DNA of 64,000 bases from JBGVSA01 sp041807905 (GTDB taxonomy: Bacteria > Pseudomonadota > Gammaproteobacteria > Burkholderiales > Rhodocyclaceae), in the NCBI RefSeq assembly GCF_041807905.1, contig NZ_JBGVSA010000021.1:1-64000 (forward strand), given 5' to 3'. This document shows positions 1 to 8,169 of the stretch, piece after piece. Positions within the stretch are counted from its first letter, which is position 1; each line of letters opens with the position of its first letter. The translations under genes and the position numbers were made by a program. Under the pieces are notes generated by a model. It was not told the origin of the DNA and searched no databases. It worked only from the letters and a program-made list of their open reading frames with translations.

Positions 1-2
1 GC

Positions 3-992
3 TGGCGTCCGACGCCTTCCGGCGTGTTCGTCGCGCTGTGCGTCCTGCTCGTACTGATCGCCATCGGTGCCGCCGCCAGCGGCGCGCTGACGATCCCACG
101 GCTGCGCATCCTGCCGCTGCTGCTGTCTGCGCCGACCGATGGCGAGGAGATCATGTGGCGCAACGTGCTCATCGAAGTGCGTCTGCCGCGCATCGTGCTG
201 GCGATCATCGTCGGCGGCGGGCTCGCACTGTCGGGCGCCGTCATGCAGGCGCTGTTCCGCAATCCGCTCGCGGAACCGGGGCTCATCGGCATTTCGCTCG
301 GCGGCGCGATGGGGGCCGTGGCGGCCATCGTGCTCGGCGCATCGGGCCTGTGGGGCATCGCACCCGCAGCCTTCGCCGGCAGTCTGGCCGCCACCGCCAT
401 GGCCTATAAACTCGGCAGCCTGCGGCCGGGCGTGGCCAATCTGCTGCTGGCGGGCGTCGCCATCAACGCCATCTGCGCCAGCTTCGTCGGCCTGTTCACG
501 TATCAAGCCAACGACGTGCAACTGCGCAACCTCACTTTCTGGAACATGGGCAGCCTGGCCGGCGCCAACTGGAGCATGCTGGCGTGGCTGGTGCCACTGG
601 TCGCCGTGCTATGTGCGCTGCTGATCCGCGATTGGCGCGCAATGAACGCGCTGCTGCTGGGCGAGCGCGAAGCGCAGCATCTTGGCTTTGACCTGAAGCG
701 CCTGCGCCGCCGTCTGATCGTGCTGACGGCGATGCTCGTGGGCCCCTTGGTGGCCGTCACCGGCACCATCAGTTTCGTCGGCCTCGTGGTGCCGCACTTG
801 ATCCGCCTGCCGCTTGGCGCTGACCACCGCTGGCTGTTGCCCAATACATTGGTGGGCGGTGCGATCGCGCTATCGCTGGCCGACTGGGTGGCACGGTTGG
901 TGGTGATCCCCGCCGAATTGCCGATCGGTATCGTCACCAGTCTGGTGGGCGGCCCCTTCCTGCTCTGGATGCTCACGCGAAAGGCTGCCTGA
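3..992 (+). CDS. hmuU: FecCD/BtuC-family ABC permease, heme or siderophore uptake (5' end cut by window)
   Basis: This is an inner-membrane permease of the FecCD/BtuC class, which passes heme or ferric siderophore from a periplasmic binding protein into the cytoplasm. The protein is almost entirely hydrophobic helices and carries family landmarks: RNPLAEPGLIG, the GLRPGVANLLLAGVAINA-like region, and TISFVGLVVPHL near the C-terminus, where the ATPase couples. The frame is open to the left edge with no stop, and family members are usually 330-350 residues, so the true start probably lies outside the window; a GTG at 24 is only the first internal candidate. The ATPase gene starts 1 nt after the stop. 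The heme assignment comes from the HmuV-like ATPase and ChaN-like lipoprotein downstream; a siderophore substrate remains possible. Confidence 0.85.
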   Translation, partial: WRPTPSGVFVALCVLLVLIAIGAAASGALTIPRLRILPLLLSAPTDGEEIMWRNVLIEVRLPRIVLAIIVGGGLALSGAVMQALFRNPLAEPGLIGISLGGAMGAVAAIVLGASGLWGIAPAAFAGSLAATAMAYKLGSLRPGVANLLLAGVAINAICASFVGLFTYQANDVQLRNLTFWNMGSLAGANWSMLAWLVPLVAVLCALLIRDWRAMNALLLGEREAQHLGFDLKRLRRRLIVLTAMLVGPLVAVTGTISFVGLVVPHLIRLPLGADHRWLLPNTLVGGAIALSLADWVARLVVIPAELPIGIVTSLVGGPFLLWMLTRKAA

Positions 993-993
993 C

Positions 994-1797
994 GTGCTCA
1001 TCACTCGCCACCTCGGCTGTCGTCGCGGCGCGCGCCGCGTACTCACCGACATCAACCTCGAATTGCGCGCTGGCGAAGTACTCGGCGTGCTCGGCGCGAA
1101 CGGCGCTGGCAAAACCACGCTGCTTGCAACGATTGCCGGCGAGTTGCCGGCTGGCGAAGGCGCCGTGCACCTCGATGATCGGCAGCTCGACACCCTGTCG
1201 CCCGCCGTCCTTGCGCGACGCCGCGCGGTGCTGCCGCAATCCCCTAATCTGAGTTTCGATCTGTCCGTGCGCGAAGTCGTGGCGATGGGGGGGTACCCCT
1301 TCCCCGAGCTATCGCCGGCCGAGCACGAATCGTTATTGCGGCGTGCGCTCACGCAGGCCGACGCTCAATCACTCATCGACCGCCGCTACCTTGGGCTTTC
1401 GGGTGGCGAACAGCAGCGAGTGCAGTTCGCCCGTGTCCTGGTGCAGGTGCAAGCCTGCCGCGCACAGGACGAATACCGCCTGCTGCTACTCGATGAGCCG
1501 ACCTCCAGCCTGGACCCCAAGCATCAACTGATGCTGCTGTCCGCCGTGTATTCACTGACCCGTCGCGAGGACATCGCCGCGCTGGTGGTGCTGCACGATG
1601 TCAACCTCGCCGCGCACTGGTGCGATCGCCTTTTGCTGCTCGAAGGCGGCCACACCGTGGCCCTTGGCACGCCGGCCGAAGTGCTTACACCCGACATCCT
1701 CGGCCGGGTCTATGATCTGCCCGTTCGCGTGGTCAGCCATCCGGAGAACGCTGCCGTACCGCTCGTGGTGTTTGGCCGCTGCACACACGCCGCATGA
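994..1797 (+). CDS. hmuV: HmuV-type heme ABC transporter ATP-binding protein
   Basis: This 267-residue cytoplasmic ATPase energises the preceding permease. It has the Walker A motif GANGAGKTT near residue 35, the signature LSGGEQQRVQFARVL near residue 135, Walker B LLLLDEPTSSLD and the switch histidine in VVLHDVNLAAHWCDR. The run LSGGEQQRVQ with a stretched spacer before LLLLDEPTSSLDPKHQ is typical of HmuV/BhuV-type heme ATPases. The start is GTG, 1 nt after the permease stop, so the two are probably translationally coupled. An ATPase for another iron chelate cannot be excluded, but the ChaN-like gene downstream supports heme. Confidence 0.85.
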   Translation: MLITRHLGCRRGARRVLTDINLELRAGEVLGVLGANGAGKTTLLATIAGELPAGEGAVHLDDRQLDTLSPAVLARRRAVLPQSPNLSFDLSVREVVAMGGYPFPELSPAEHESLLRRALTQADAQSLIDRRYLGLSGGEQQRVQFARVLVQVQACRAQDEYRLLLLDEPTSSLDPKHQLMLLSAVYSLTRREDIAALVVLHDVNLAAHWCDRLLLLEGGHTVALGTPAEVLTPDILGRVYDLPVRVVSHPENAAVPLVVFGRCTHAA

Positions 1798-1806
1798 GGA
1801 CATGCC

Positions 1807-2649
1807 TTGAATCGATTGCACGTTGCCCGTTGTATCGCGCCGCTACTGGCCCTGACGCTTGCCGCCTGTGCGACATCAGGCCCGACGGCGTCGCTCGACC
1901 AGCGCATCGCGGCGCGACACGTCGTGCTGTTGGGTGAGGTGCACGACAACGCCGAAGGCCATCGCATCCGTTTCGACATGCTCAAGCGTCGCGTCGATGC
2001 AGGCTGGCGACCGGTAATCGCCATGGAGCAATTCGACCTCGATCGCCAAGCCGCGCTGGACGATGCCCTGCGCACCTGCGCGGATGCTGCATGCGTCATC
2101 CACGCAGCATCACCCGCCAATGCCGGCTGGCAATGGCGCTTCTATGAACCCGTGATCGATCTCGCCCTGCAACAGCACCTGCGCATCGTCGCAGCCAATG
2201 TGTCGCGTGCCGATGCCGCGCGCGTAATGCGCGAGGGCTTCGGTGCGGTGTTGGACGCGGACACGATCCGCGCGGCCGGGCTCGACCAGCCCTTGCCCGC
2301 CGATATCGATCGTGCACAGACGCGTGCCGTCGACGACGGACATTGCGGCCTGCTGCCGCCCGCGATGTTGCCGTTGATGGTGCGTGCGCAGGTGGCGCGC
2401 GACGCAGGCATGGCACGCGCTGTGCAGGCCCATGCGAAAGAGGGCGTCGTGCTGCTGGCGGGGAACGGACATGTGCGCCGCGACATCGGTGTGGCTCGCT
2501 GGTTTTCGAGCGTGGCACCCAACGACTTGATTGCCGTCGGCTTCGTCGAAGGTGGTGCGCCGGAAGGACAGTTCGATGCCGTCGTCACCCTCGCACCGAT
2601 TGATCGCGGCGACCCGTGCGAGGGCGTGATGCGCCCGCCCTCACGCTGA
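1807..2649 (+). CDS. ChaN/PhuW-type heme-binding lipoprotein
   Basis: This 280-residue protein belongs to the ChaN (DUF399) family; the Campylobacter member binds heme cooperatively, and PhuW in Pseudomonas sits in the phu heme-uptake operon. Visible support is LLGEVHDNAEGHRIRFDML near residue 45, AMEQFDLDRQ, and the C-terminal AGNGHVRRDIG block typical of the family. Residues 1-20 form a lipoprotein signal with lipobox L-A-A-C and lipidated Cys21. The start is TTG, supported by GAGGA six bases upstream; the nearby ATG at 1802 is out of frame and hits a stop at once. It lies 9 nt after hmuV and ends one base before the stop of the convergent neighbour. Confidence 0.82.
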   Translation: MNRLHVARCIAPLLALTLAACATSGPTASLDQRIAARHVVLLGEVHDNAEGHRIRFDMLKRRVDAGWRPVIAMEQFDLDRQAALDDALRTCADAACVIHAASPANAGWQWRFYEPVIDLALQQHLRIVAANVSRADAARVMREGFGAVLDADTIRAAGLDQPLPADIDRAQTRAVDDGHCGLLPPAMLPLMVRAQVARDAGMARAVQAHAKEGVVLLAGNGHVRRDIGVARWFSSVAPNDLIAVGFVEGGAPEGQFDAVVTLAPIDRGDPCEGVMRPPSR

Positions 2650-2650
2650 G

Positions 2651-3265
2651 TCAAGGCGCGGGAGCCGACGACGCGCGTAACGTCAGCGCAGCGATGCCAT
2701 AAGGCACGTGTTGCTTGCCCGGTAGCCAAGGCTTTTGCTTGCGGGCCGAAAATTCAATGACGAGGAGGTGGCGATCATCAAGCAGCGCCGCTGCTGGAAT
2801 CGTCATCACATCGGAGCGTATGTCGCGGGACTCATAGCTCAGCTCTCCGATCTTCTGGCCATTCAGGCTCACCGCGACGCGCTGACGTGGCAGCTTGTCG
2901 GTCACGGCAGCCGTGCCTTCGATGACCAGCTCACGCGGCTTGCTGTCAGCGAGATTCAAGACAACTTCCGCGCGATTGTTGGCCATACGCATGCCGAACT
3001 GTTCGGACACCGAGAAATCGATGAGTTGAGGCGCCCAGCGCTCGTCCGCGAAGTCCATCCGCTCGCCCAGCCGGTACGGTTCAAGGCTGAGCAAAGTGCG
3101 CCAGGGAATACTGCGCCGCTCGATGAAATACAGACGATAGGCCTCGCCCACCTTCGGCGTCGCCATGACGTATGCAACGTACACATGGAACGCTGCCACG
3201 AGCGCGATGAGCGTCAGCAGGCAGGTTTTCGTCGCCGTAAGGCGGGTGCGATCAAGGAAGGGCAT
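2651..3265 (-). CDS. Hypothetical membrane-anchored protein coupled to the PIG-V-like gene
   Basis: I do not recognise this 204-residue protein. It has one N-terminal membrane segment (about residues 13-34, CLLTLIALVAAFHVYVAYVMA) followed by about 170 residues with alternating hydrophobic and polar positions that suggest a beta-rich periplasmic domain. There are no Cys-pair or metal motifs. Its ATG at 3265 lies 14 nt inside the end of the upstream PIG-V-like glycosyltransferase gene, so the two are almost certainly co-translated. This points to a role with that enzyme, perhaps substrate presentation or assembly, but that is inference from position only. Confidence 0.6.
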   Translation of the reverse strand: MPFLDRTRLTATKTCLLTLIALVAAFHVYVAYVMATPKVGEAYRLYFIERRSIPWRTLLSLEPYRLGERMDFADERWAPQLIDFSVSEQFGMRMANNRAEVVLNLADSKPRELVIEGTAAVTDKLPRQRVAVSLNGQKIGELSYESRDIRSDVMTIPAAALLDDRHLLVIEFSARKQKPWLPGKQHVPYGIAALTLRASSAPAP

Positions 3266-4385
3266 ACCAGCCCTCCGTCCAGCGCAGCACCATCCACGGC
3301 GTCGTCAGCGCGAAACATCCCAGCAGCACCCATCGGGCGCGCGGCAAGCGCATGGCGATCCAGGCGAGAACAAACACGAATGCGAGCGAAGTCGCCACGT
3401 ACCGCTGCAGCGAATCCAGCGAGCCTGTCGAAGCGGGCAACAGGATCGACAAAGCGCAGAAGATTGCCTCGCCGCGCTTGCCCCAGCGCCACGCTTTCCA
3501 GGCTCCGAACAGCGCGATCAATACCATCACGACGCGGATGCGCACGAGATAGCCAGGCGCAGCCAGCCCACTCCACAGTGCGGTGACCGGGTTGGAGAAC
3601 ACGCGCCCCCATGCGCGCTGTACGTGCGAGAACGCCAGCGCGTCGCCCATCAGTGAATGCAGGAACAACGCGTAAAGCTCCAGCCCGACCGGCACCAGCA
3701 AGAATCCGAGCACGATGCGCAGGTTCAGCGGCGAGAGCGCTTTCATCCCCCGCCAGCCCCCCCATGCGTGCCATGCGTACGCGAGATAAATGAATCCGAA
3801 CAGAAAACCGCTGTTGCGTGTCGCGCTGGCCACCGCACCCGCCAGACCGGCCATCAGGAAGCGCCCATCCTGCAACAGCAGGACGCCAGCGACGATGCTG
3901 AACAGGAACAGCGATTCGGTGTATGGCGCCGAGAAGTACAGCGACAAAGGACAAAAGGCGAACAGCAACACAGCGAAGGCGGCGGAATCCCTCCCGACGA
4001 TGCGAAGGAAGTACTGATACAGCATCGCGCATGTGCCCACGAAGGCCACCGCATTCATCGCCAAGGCAGTGAGCAACACGTCCACGCCGCTCAGCGCCGC
4101 CAACCACCGGGTCATGTAAGGAAAGAAGGGGAAGAACGCCCAGTTTGCGGCATCGCCAGCCGGATGCGCATTGGCCTCCGGCTGGTAGCCGCGCGCCATG
4201 ATTCCGGAGTACCAGCCGCAGTCCCATTGACACATGGCGCGCCCGATGTCGCCGTCTTTCGCAAAATAGGCGGCCGTCGCAAGCACGATGAGGCGCGACA
4301 CCGTCACGCACAGCAACACGAACGGCAGCGACACACGCCAATGGTGCGCCCCATCGTTCGGCAGGGGCATTGCAGCAGCAGTCAT
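3252..4385 (-). CDS. PIG-V-like mannosyltransferase family membrane protein
   Basis: This roughly 377-residue integral membrane protein has about ten hydrophobic helices and the hallmarks of the PIG-V-like GT-C family: WDCGWY in the first large loop, FFPFFP shortly after, and SATRNSG in the middle. Such enzymes transfer a sugar from a polyprenyl-phosphate donor on the outer face of the membrane; the bacterial acceptor is unknown here. The frame opens further upstream from a TTG at 4451, but the first ATG is at 4385 and the extra residues look unlike a membrane protein N-terminus; a second ATG lies 15 nt inside. No clear ribosome site decides the start. It overlaps the next gene by 14 nt. Confidence 0.75.
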   Translation of the reverse strand: MTAAAMPLPNDGAHHWRVSLPFVLLCVTVSRLIVLATAAYFAKDGDIGRAMCQWDCGWYSGIMARGYQPEANAHPAGDAANWAFFPFFPYMTRWLAALSGVDVLLTALAMNAVAFVGTCAMLYQYFLRIVGRDSAAFAVLLFAFCPLSLYFSAPYTESLFLFSIVAGVLLLQDGRFLMAGLAGAVASATRNSGFLFGFIYLAYAWHAWGGWRGMKALSPLNLRIVLGFLLVPVGLELYALFLHSLMGDALAFSHVQRAWGRVFSNPVTALWSGLAAPGYLVRIRVVMVLIALFGAWKAWRWGKRGEAIFCALSILLPASTGSLDSLQRYVATSLAFVFVLAWIAMRLPRARWVLLGCFALTTPWMVLRWTEGWYALP

Positions 4386-4478
4386 GAAACCGAAACAAGA
4401 AGTTGACAAGGCTGTGAATTCTCCCTCATCCAGCCCTGATTCGCTTCGCAAATAGTCAAAAGGGCAGCGGCGCTCCGG

Positions 4479-5243
4479 TCAAAGCCCCAACATCCGCGCC
4501 AGGCTTTTCTCTTCGGACTCCGGTTCGAGATTGATGTTTTTCTCCAGCACTTCCAGGTGCTCTTCCATCAGGCGAACGGCGCCTTCGGCGTCGCGTTGCT
4601 CGATGAGATCGACGATCCGCGCGTGTTCGTCGTGCTCGCAGGCGGCATTGCCCGGCGGTTCATACAGGGCCACGATGAGCGAACAGCGCGACACCTGCTC
4701 GATGAGGTAACGCTGCAGAATCGGGTTGCCCGCCACTTCGGCCAACTTCATGTGAAAGCCACTGGCCAGCCGCGCCCACTGGGGCTGGGGCAGGCGGTGC
4801 ATGGCGTTGTGCTCTTGCTTGAGCATGGTGCGCAGCGCGGCGATGTCGGCGCGCGTGGCATTGGCGGCCGCCAGCCGCACGATGGCGGATTCGAGCACGC
4901 GGCGCGCCTCGAATGTCTTGCGGGTTTCTTCCGGCGTGGGGGCGGCAACGATCGCCCCCCGGTTGGGCCGCAACTCGACGATGTGGTCATGCGCAAGGCG
5001 CTGCAGCACCTTGCGCACCATCGCCCGGCTGACGCCGAAGATTTCGCACAACGACGCCTCGGGCAACTTGGTGCCGGGCGAGAGCCGCTGTGTCATGACG
5101 CTCTCGAAGACCGCATCGTAAATGCGCGCTTCGATTTCCTCCGACGAGTGCCCACCCTGCTCGTCTTCAGCCATGGGCTCGGCCTGTTTGCTGCGACGGA
5201 TATCAGGGCCGCTTTCCGGCCGGGCAATGCGCTTGCGTGACAT
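4479..5243 (-). CDS. GntR-family (FadR/FCD subfamily) transcriptional regulator
   Basis: This 254-residue DNA-binding regulator probably controls the adjacent catabolic and transport genes. The winged-helix domain occupies about residues 35-105, with LCEIFGVSRAMVRKVLQRLAHDHIVELRPNRGAIVA characteristic of GntR. The C-terminal FCD domain (about 115-240) contains the ligand/metal-site histidines in SGFHMKLAEVAGN and EHDEHARIVDLIEQRD. The frame opens at a TTG (5279) inside the palindrome described below; the ATG at 5243 is the more sensible start. The palindrome ATTGTCGACAAT lies 26 bp before this ATG, suggesting autoregulation. It is transcribed in the same direction as the amidase operon, whose last gene ends 77 bp upstream. 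Confidence 0.88.
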   Translation of the reverse strand: MSRKRIARPESGPDIRRSKQAEPMAEDEQGGHSSEEIEARIYDAVFESVMTQRLSPGTKLPEASLCEIFGVSRAMVRKVLQRLAHDHIVELRPNRGAIVAAPTPEETRKTFEARRVLESAIVRLAAANATRADIAALRTMLKQEHNAMHRLPQPQWARLASGFHMKLAEVAGNPILQRYLIEQVSRCSLIVALYEPPGNAACEHDEHARIVDLIEQRDAEGAVRLMEEHLEVLEKNINLEPESEEKSLARMLGL

Positions 5244-5268
5244 GGATGCGTGACGGTTGGGGTGGAAG

Positions 5269-5280
5269 ATTGTCGACAAT
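5269..5280. promoter_or_regulatory. Palindromic operator candidate ATTGTCGACAAT (copy 1, before gntR)
   Basis: This is a perfect 12-bp palindrome in the 77-bp gap between the amidase stop and the GntR-family start. The TTGT...ACAA half-sites fit the usual operator style of FadR-subfamily regulators. An identical 12-mer lies at 8028-8039, between the divergent operons of the same cluster. Its position just upstream of the regulator start would suit autorepression. Confidence 0.7.
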
Positions 5281-5320
5281 CCGATACGTCATTGGGGCGA
5301 CATAGAGTGCCACAACTGGA

Positions 5321-6511
5321 TCAGGCCAGTGCGGCATGCAACGCCACCGCCAGACGAATGAGCGCCAGATCGCTCCCTGCCGGGCCGATCAGCGACACGC
5401 CGGCGGGCAGCCCTTCGCGCGTGCGGAATGGCATGGTCACCTGCGGCAGCCCGGCCAGCCCGGCCACGCAACAGATGCGCAACGTACGCATGCGGATGTC
5501 GTCGATCTCCGCGCCGCCCGCCGAACGCAAAGGCGCCACGCTCGCCGCTGAAGGCACCACGGCCACCGCGTCGTTACCCAGCAGGTCGCGCACATGCAGG
5601 CGGATGCGCGAGCGCTGCGCGACGGCCTCATCGGCCTGCACCGCTGTCACCGACGCTGCGTGGGTCCAGCGCGAGGCAATGGCAGGTGCAAAACGCGGCT
5701 CGTGCGTTGAAATCCATTCGCCATGCGCCTGCCAGCCTTCGAACGCGCCGCTCGTAACGTAGATCCGGCGCCATGCGTCGAGCCCTTCTTCGCCCGCGAC
5801 GGCCACCGATTCGCCGCGCAGACTGCGCGACAGCAGCGCAAACACATTCTTCAACAGCGGTTGAAAGCGCTCTTCGGCGAGTGACCAGGTATCGCTCAAC
5901 GCCAGCGCACGCTGAGGGGACAGCGACGACGGCGGCAGCAGGGTCTCGCCCACGCGCAGGAACGTTCGCGCATCGCGCGCCAGCCATGTCGGTGTGTCAT
6001 AGGCGGGGTGCAGTGGCACCAGACCGTCGACCGGCAACAAGCCGTGGGTCGGACGCAGGCCCCAAACGCCGCAGTAGCTGCCGGGCACGCGCGTGGAGCC
6101 GCCCGTATCGGTGCCGAGCGCAAAATCAACCAGCCCGGCAGCGACCGCTGCGACCGAGCCGCTCGATGAACCGCCGGGGATGCGATCGGGCGCGGCACTA
6201 TTGATCGGCATGCCGTAGTGCGCGTTGTCGCCGTGGATGCTGTAGGCCAGTTCGTCGGTGATCACCTTGCCCGCCAGCGTGGCGCCTGCCGCTAGCAAGC
6301 GTTCCACCAACGCGCTGTGCCGGGTCGGTAACGCATGGGTGTCGAGCCACACCGGGTTCCCGGCGCCGGTGGGATGACCCGCAACGTCGAACAGATCCTT
6401 GGCTGCGAAGCGAAGTCCCGAGAGCGGCCCGTGCGACGCTCCCTCGATCACGAAACGGCCGTGTGGCACCCATGCATTGACGCTGTCTTGAATGGAGAAA
6501 TCAGTGGTCAT
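5321..6511 (-). CDS. AMI1-like amidase (amidase signature family)
   Basis: This 396-residue hydrolase cleaves a C-N amide bond in an unknown substrate. The amidase-signature catalytic triad is visible: Lys in RFAAKDLFDVAG near residue 35, the Ser of GGSSSGSVAAVAAG near 110, and the nucleophile Ser in GTDTGGSTRVPGS near 133. The sequence around DLFDVAGHPTGAGNPVW and ELAYSIHGDNAHYGMP closely resembles plant AMI1-type amidases rather than AtzE or HpxY. The frame opens 42 codons earlier, but that part is Arg-rich and atypical; ATG 6511 gives a normal family N-terminus. It lies 46 bp after the PuuE-like gene and is probably the third gene of the operon starting at 7930. Confidence 0.85.
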   Translation of the reverse strand: MTTDFSIQDSVNAWVPHGRFVIEGASHGPLSGLRFAAKDLFDVAGHPTGAGNPVWLDTHALPTRHSALVERLLAAGATLAGKVITDELAYSIHGDNAHYGMPINSAAPDRIPGGSSSGSVAAVAAGLVDFALGTDTGGSTRVPGSYCGVWGLRPTHGLLPVDGLVPLHPAYDTPTWLARDARTFLRVGETLLPPSSLSPQRALALSDTWSLAEERFQPLLKNVFALLSRSLRGESVAVAGEEGLDAWRRIYVTSGAFEGWQAHGEWISTHEPRFAPAIASRWTHAASVTAVQADEAVAQRSRIRLHVRDLLGNDAVAVVPSAASVAPLRSAGGAEIDDIRMRTLRICCVAGLAGLPQVTMPFRTREGLPAGVSLIGPAGSDLALIRLAVALHAALA

Positions 6512-6557
6512 GTGAAGCAGTCTTTTCGGTAGTGTTGTTCGTACGAAGGCAATGGAC

Positions 6558-7460
6558 TCACGCGTGGCGCGCAGCGTGAGCGCAGATGTCCCCCGGCGTG
6601 GCGATCCACGCGAGCCCTTCGTCGCGCGCCTTGGCAACGTGCATCAGGGCACGGCGCAGGTGACGCAGTCGATACGGCTGACCGACGATGTACGGATGCA
6701 AGGCGATGCCCATGACGAGTGGCTGTTCGCGCGACTGCAGGAGCATTTCGTCGAAGTTGTCGATGATGAGATCGGCAAAATCACGCCCGTCCATCTGGCG
6801 CGCCACGATCATCGGAATGTCATTCACCTCTTGCGGATACGGCACCGACCACAACTCCTGCCCACCACGCGTGCGCATGGCATGCGGCTGATCGTCGTGG
6901 CACCAGTTGAGCGTGTAGCGGTAGCCCGTCTCGGCCAATAGATCGGGAGTGACAGGACTCTCCGATATCCACGGCGATAGCCATCCGGTCGGTAATGCAC
7001 CACTCTCGCGCCCGATGCGTTCGCGGCAGTGCGCCAGCAAGGCGCGCTCGGTCGTCTCGTCGAATTCGCCCTGGCGCTGTGCGTTGCTGTGGCCGTGCGC
7101 GATCAGCTCGTCGCCCCGCGCAGCGAAGGCCGCGATCAGTTCAGGGCAGTGATCGTAGAGCGCGCTGTTGACGATGGCGCCCGTCGGCAGCGCGAGGCTG
7201 TCGAAGAGGTCCAGGCAACGCCACGCTCCCACCCGATTGCCATATTCGCGCCAACTGTAGTTGAGCACGTCCGGCTGCGGGGAGACCGGGCCGATGCATG
7301 CGCCAAGCCCTTCACCAAATGCGAAGTGTTCGAGGTTGAATCCGATGTACACCGCCAGCCCCGCGCCTTCACCCGCGCCCGGCCAGCGGTAATGGGCGCG
7401 ACGTGTAATGGGGCTGTAATCAAAGCGCTGATGATGGCGCAGCGGGCCAAAGTCACTCAT
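6558..7460 (-). CDS. Polysaccharide-deacetylase-fold protein, PuuE (allantoinase)-like
   Basis: This 300-residue protein has the NodB-type deacetylase fold. The usual metal-binding triad looks altered: the Asp-Asp region reads IGFNLEHF, and the His-x-x-x-His region reads IAHGHSNAQ, with Gln where the second His is expected. PuuE-type allantoinases share this fold and are reported to need no metal, so a hydrolase for a cyclic amide or ureide is more likely than a sugar deacetylase. Downstream blocks include TGWLSPWISES, YRYTLNWCHDDQPH and ALHPYIVGQPYR, as seen in PuuE relatives. The ATG overlaps the stop of the SnoaL-like gene by 4 nt. The long upstream extension of the frame is a shadow. The substrate is unknown. 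Confidence 0.75.
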   Translation of the reverse strand: MSDFGPLRHHQRFDYSPITRRAHYRWPGAGEGAGLAVYIGFNLEHFAFGEGLGACIGPVSPQPDVLNYSWREYGNRVGAWRCLDLFDSLALPTGAIVNSALYDHCPELIAAFAARGDELIAHGHSNAQRQGEFDETTERALLAHCRERIGRESGALPTGWLSPWISESPVTPDLLAETGYRYTLNWCHDDQPHAMRTRGGQELWSVPYPQEVNDIPMIVARQMDGRDFADLIIDNFDEMLLQSREQPLVMGIALHPYIVGQPYRLRHLRRALMHVAKARDEGLAWIATPGDICAHAARHA

Positions 7461-7930
7461 GCGCGGCGCTCCGCCATGGGTGACGGCCACGGCTCGGCCA
7501 GCCCGGCGCGGACGAGCATCCATTCGGCGCTGTCGTTCCATACATCCATCTGCACGATGCGTCCGTGACGCACGACGTAGCGGTCCACGTACCGGTTGCC
7601 TTCGAACGGCGTACCGTCGGGCCAGGCGCCATACAGCGTGCCGATGTTGTAGACCACGGCCTCCTCTGCGGTCGCACCGGCGACGACGTCGGTGCGCTCG
7701 AAGCGCTTTTTCACCCACGCGTAGCGCCCCGTGTTGAAGGCACTGCAATCGGCGGGGGCGCGCATCTCACGCCCTCCGGTAAAGCGGATCCGCATGGCGG
7801 GGTCAGTGAAACGGCGCGCACCTTCGGGGTCGGGAATCATGATCACCCGTAGGAACGCTTCGACCAGCGCGCCCGGTTCGGTCGGGATCTCTTCCAGGGC
7901 AACCGCGCCCTGCCTTGATGCATCACTCAT
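7457..7930 (-). CDS. SnoaL/NTF2-like domain protein
   Basis: This 157-residue protein is predicted to form the small alpha+beta cone of the NTF2/SnoaL superfamily, used by ketosteroid-isomerase-like enzymes and by small ligand-binding subunits. The pattern is an N-terminal helix (GALVEAFLRVIMIPDPEGARRFTDP), then alternating strands ending in RYVDRYVVRHGRIVQMDVWND. AAGGAG about ten bases before ATG 7930 fixes the start; the frame upstream is shadow. It is the first gene of the leftward operon and overlaps the PuuE-like gene by 4 nt. Its role in the pathway cannot be read from sequence; a second NTF2-like protein of a different family (12898) is encoded in the divergent operon. Confidence 0.75.
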   Translation of the reverse strand: MSDASRQGAVALEEIPTEPGALVEAFLRVIMIPDPEGARRFTDPAMRIRFTGGREMRAPADCSAFNTGRYAWVKKRFERTDVVAGATAEEAVVYNIGTLYGAWPDGTPFEGNRYVDRYVVRHGRIVQMDVWNDSAEWMLVRAGLAEPWPSPMAERRA

Positions 7931-8027
7931 GGGTTTTTCTCCTTGTCTGCACCGCACCGGTGCGCCCCGTCGGCCATCGCTTGAGCGCGTGCGGCCTGCG
8001 ACAACTTGTGAGCATAGGCTGTGCCAG

Positions 8028-8039
8028 ATTGTCGACAAT
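8028..8039. promoter_or_regulatory. Palindromic operator candidate ATTGTCGACAAT (copy 2, divergent promoter region)
   Basis: This 12-mer is identical to the palindrome before the GntR-family gene. It lies in the 239-bp gap between the leftward SnoaL-like operon (start 7930) and the rightward transporter operon (start 8170), about 98 bp from the left start. One bound regulator here could control both operons. It is the strongest cis-evidence that 4.5-14.9 kb is one regulon. Confidence 0.75.
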
Positions 8040-8062
8040 ATTAGCGCTTACATGTCGGCATT

Positions 8063-8075
8063 TTCGTATCACGAA
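8063..8075. promoter_or_regulatory. Short inverted repeat TTCGT-ATC-ACGAA before the ABC importer
   Basis: A perfect 5-bp inverted repeat with a 3-bp centre lies in an AT-richer part of the divergent region, 24 bp from the palindrome and 95 bp before the binding-protein start. It could be a second regulator site or chance. Confidence 0.3.
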
Positions 8076-8169
8076 TGACAACAATGGCATGCTTCATGCA
8101 TCCGGACGGATCGAGGCTCCCTGGAGTCCACCACTCTGACCACGCAGCTTTCTATCTGGAGAACGAGTC

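Noticed and set aside
5244..5279. Upstream TTG start for the GntR-family gene
   Set aside because: It would place the start codon inside the palindrome and add 12 unlikely residues; ATG 5243 is better.
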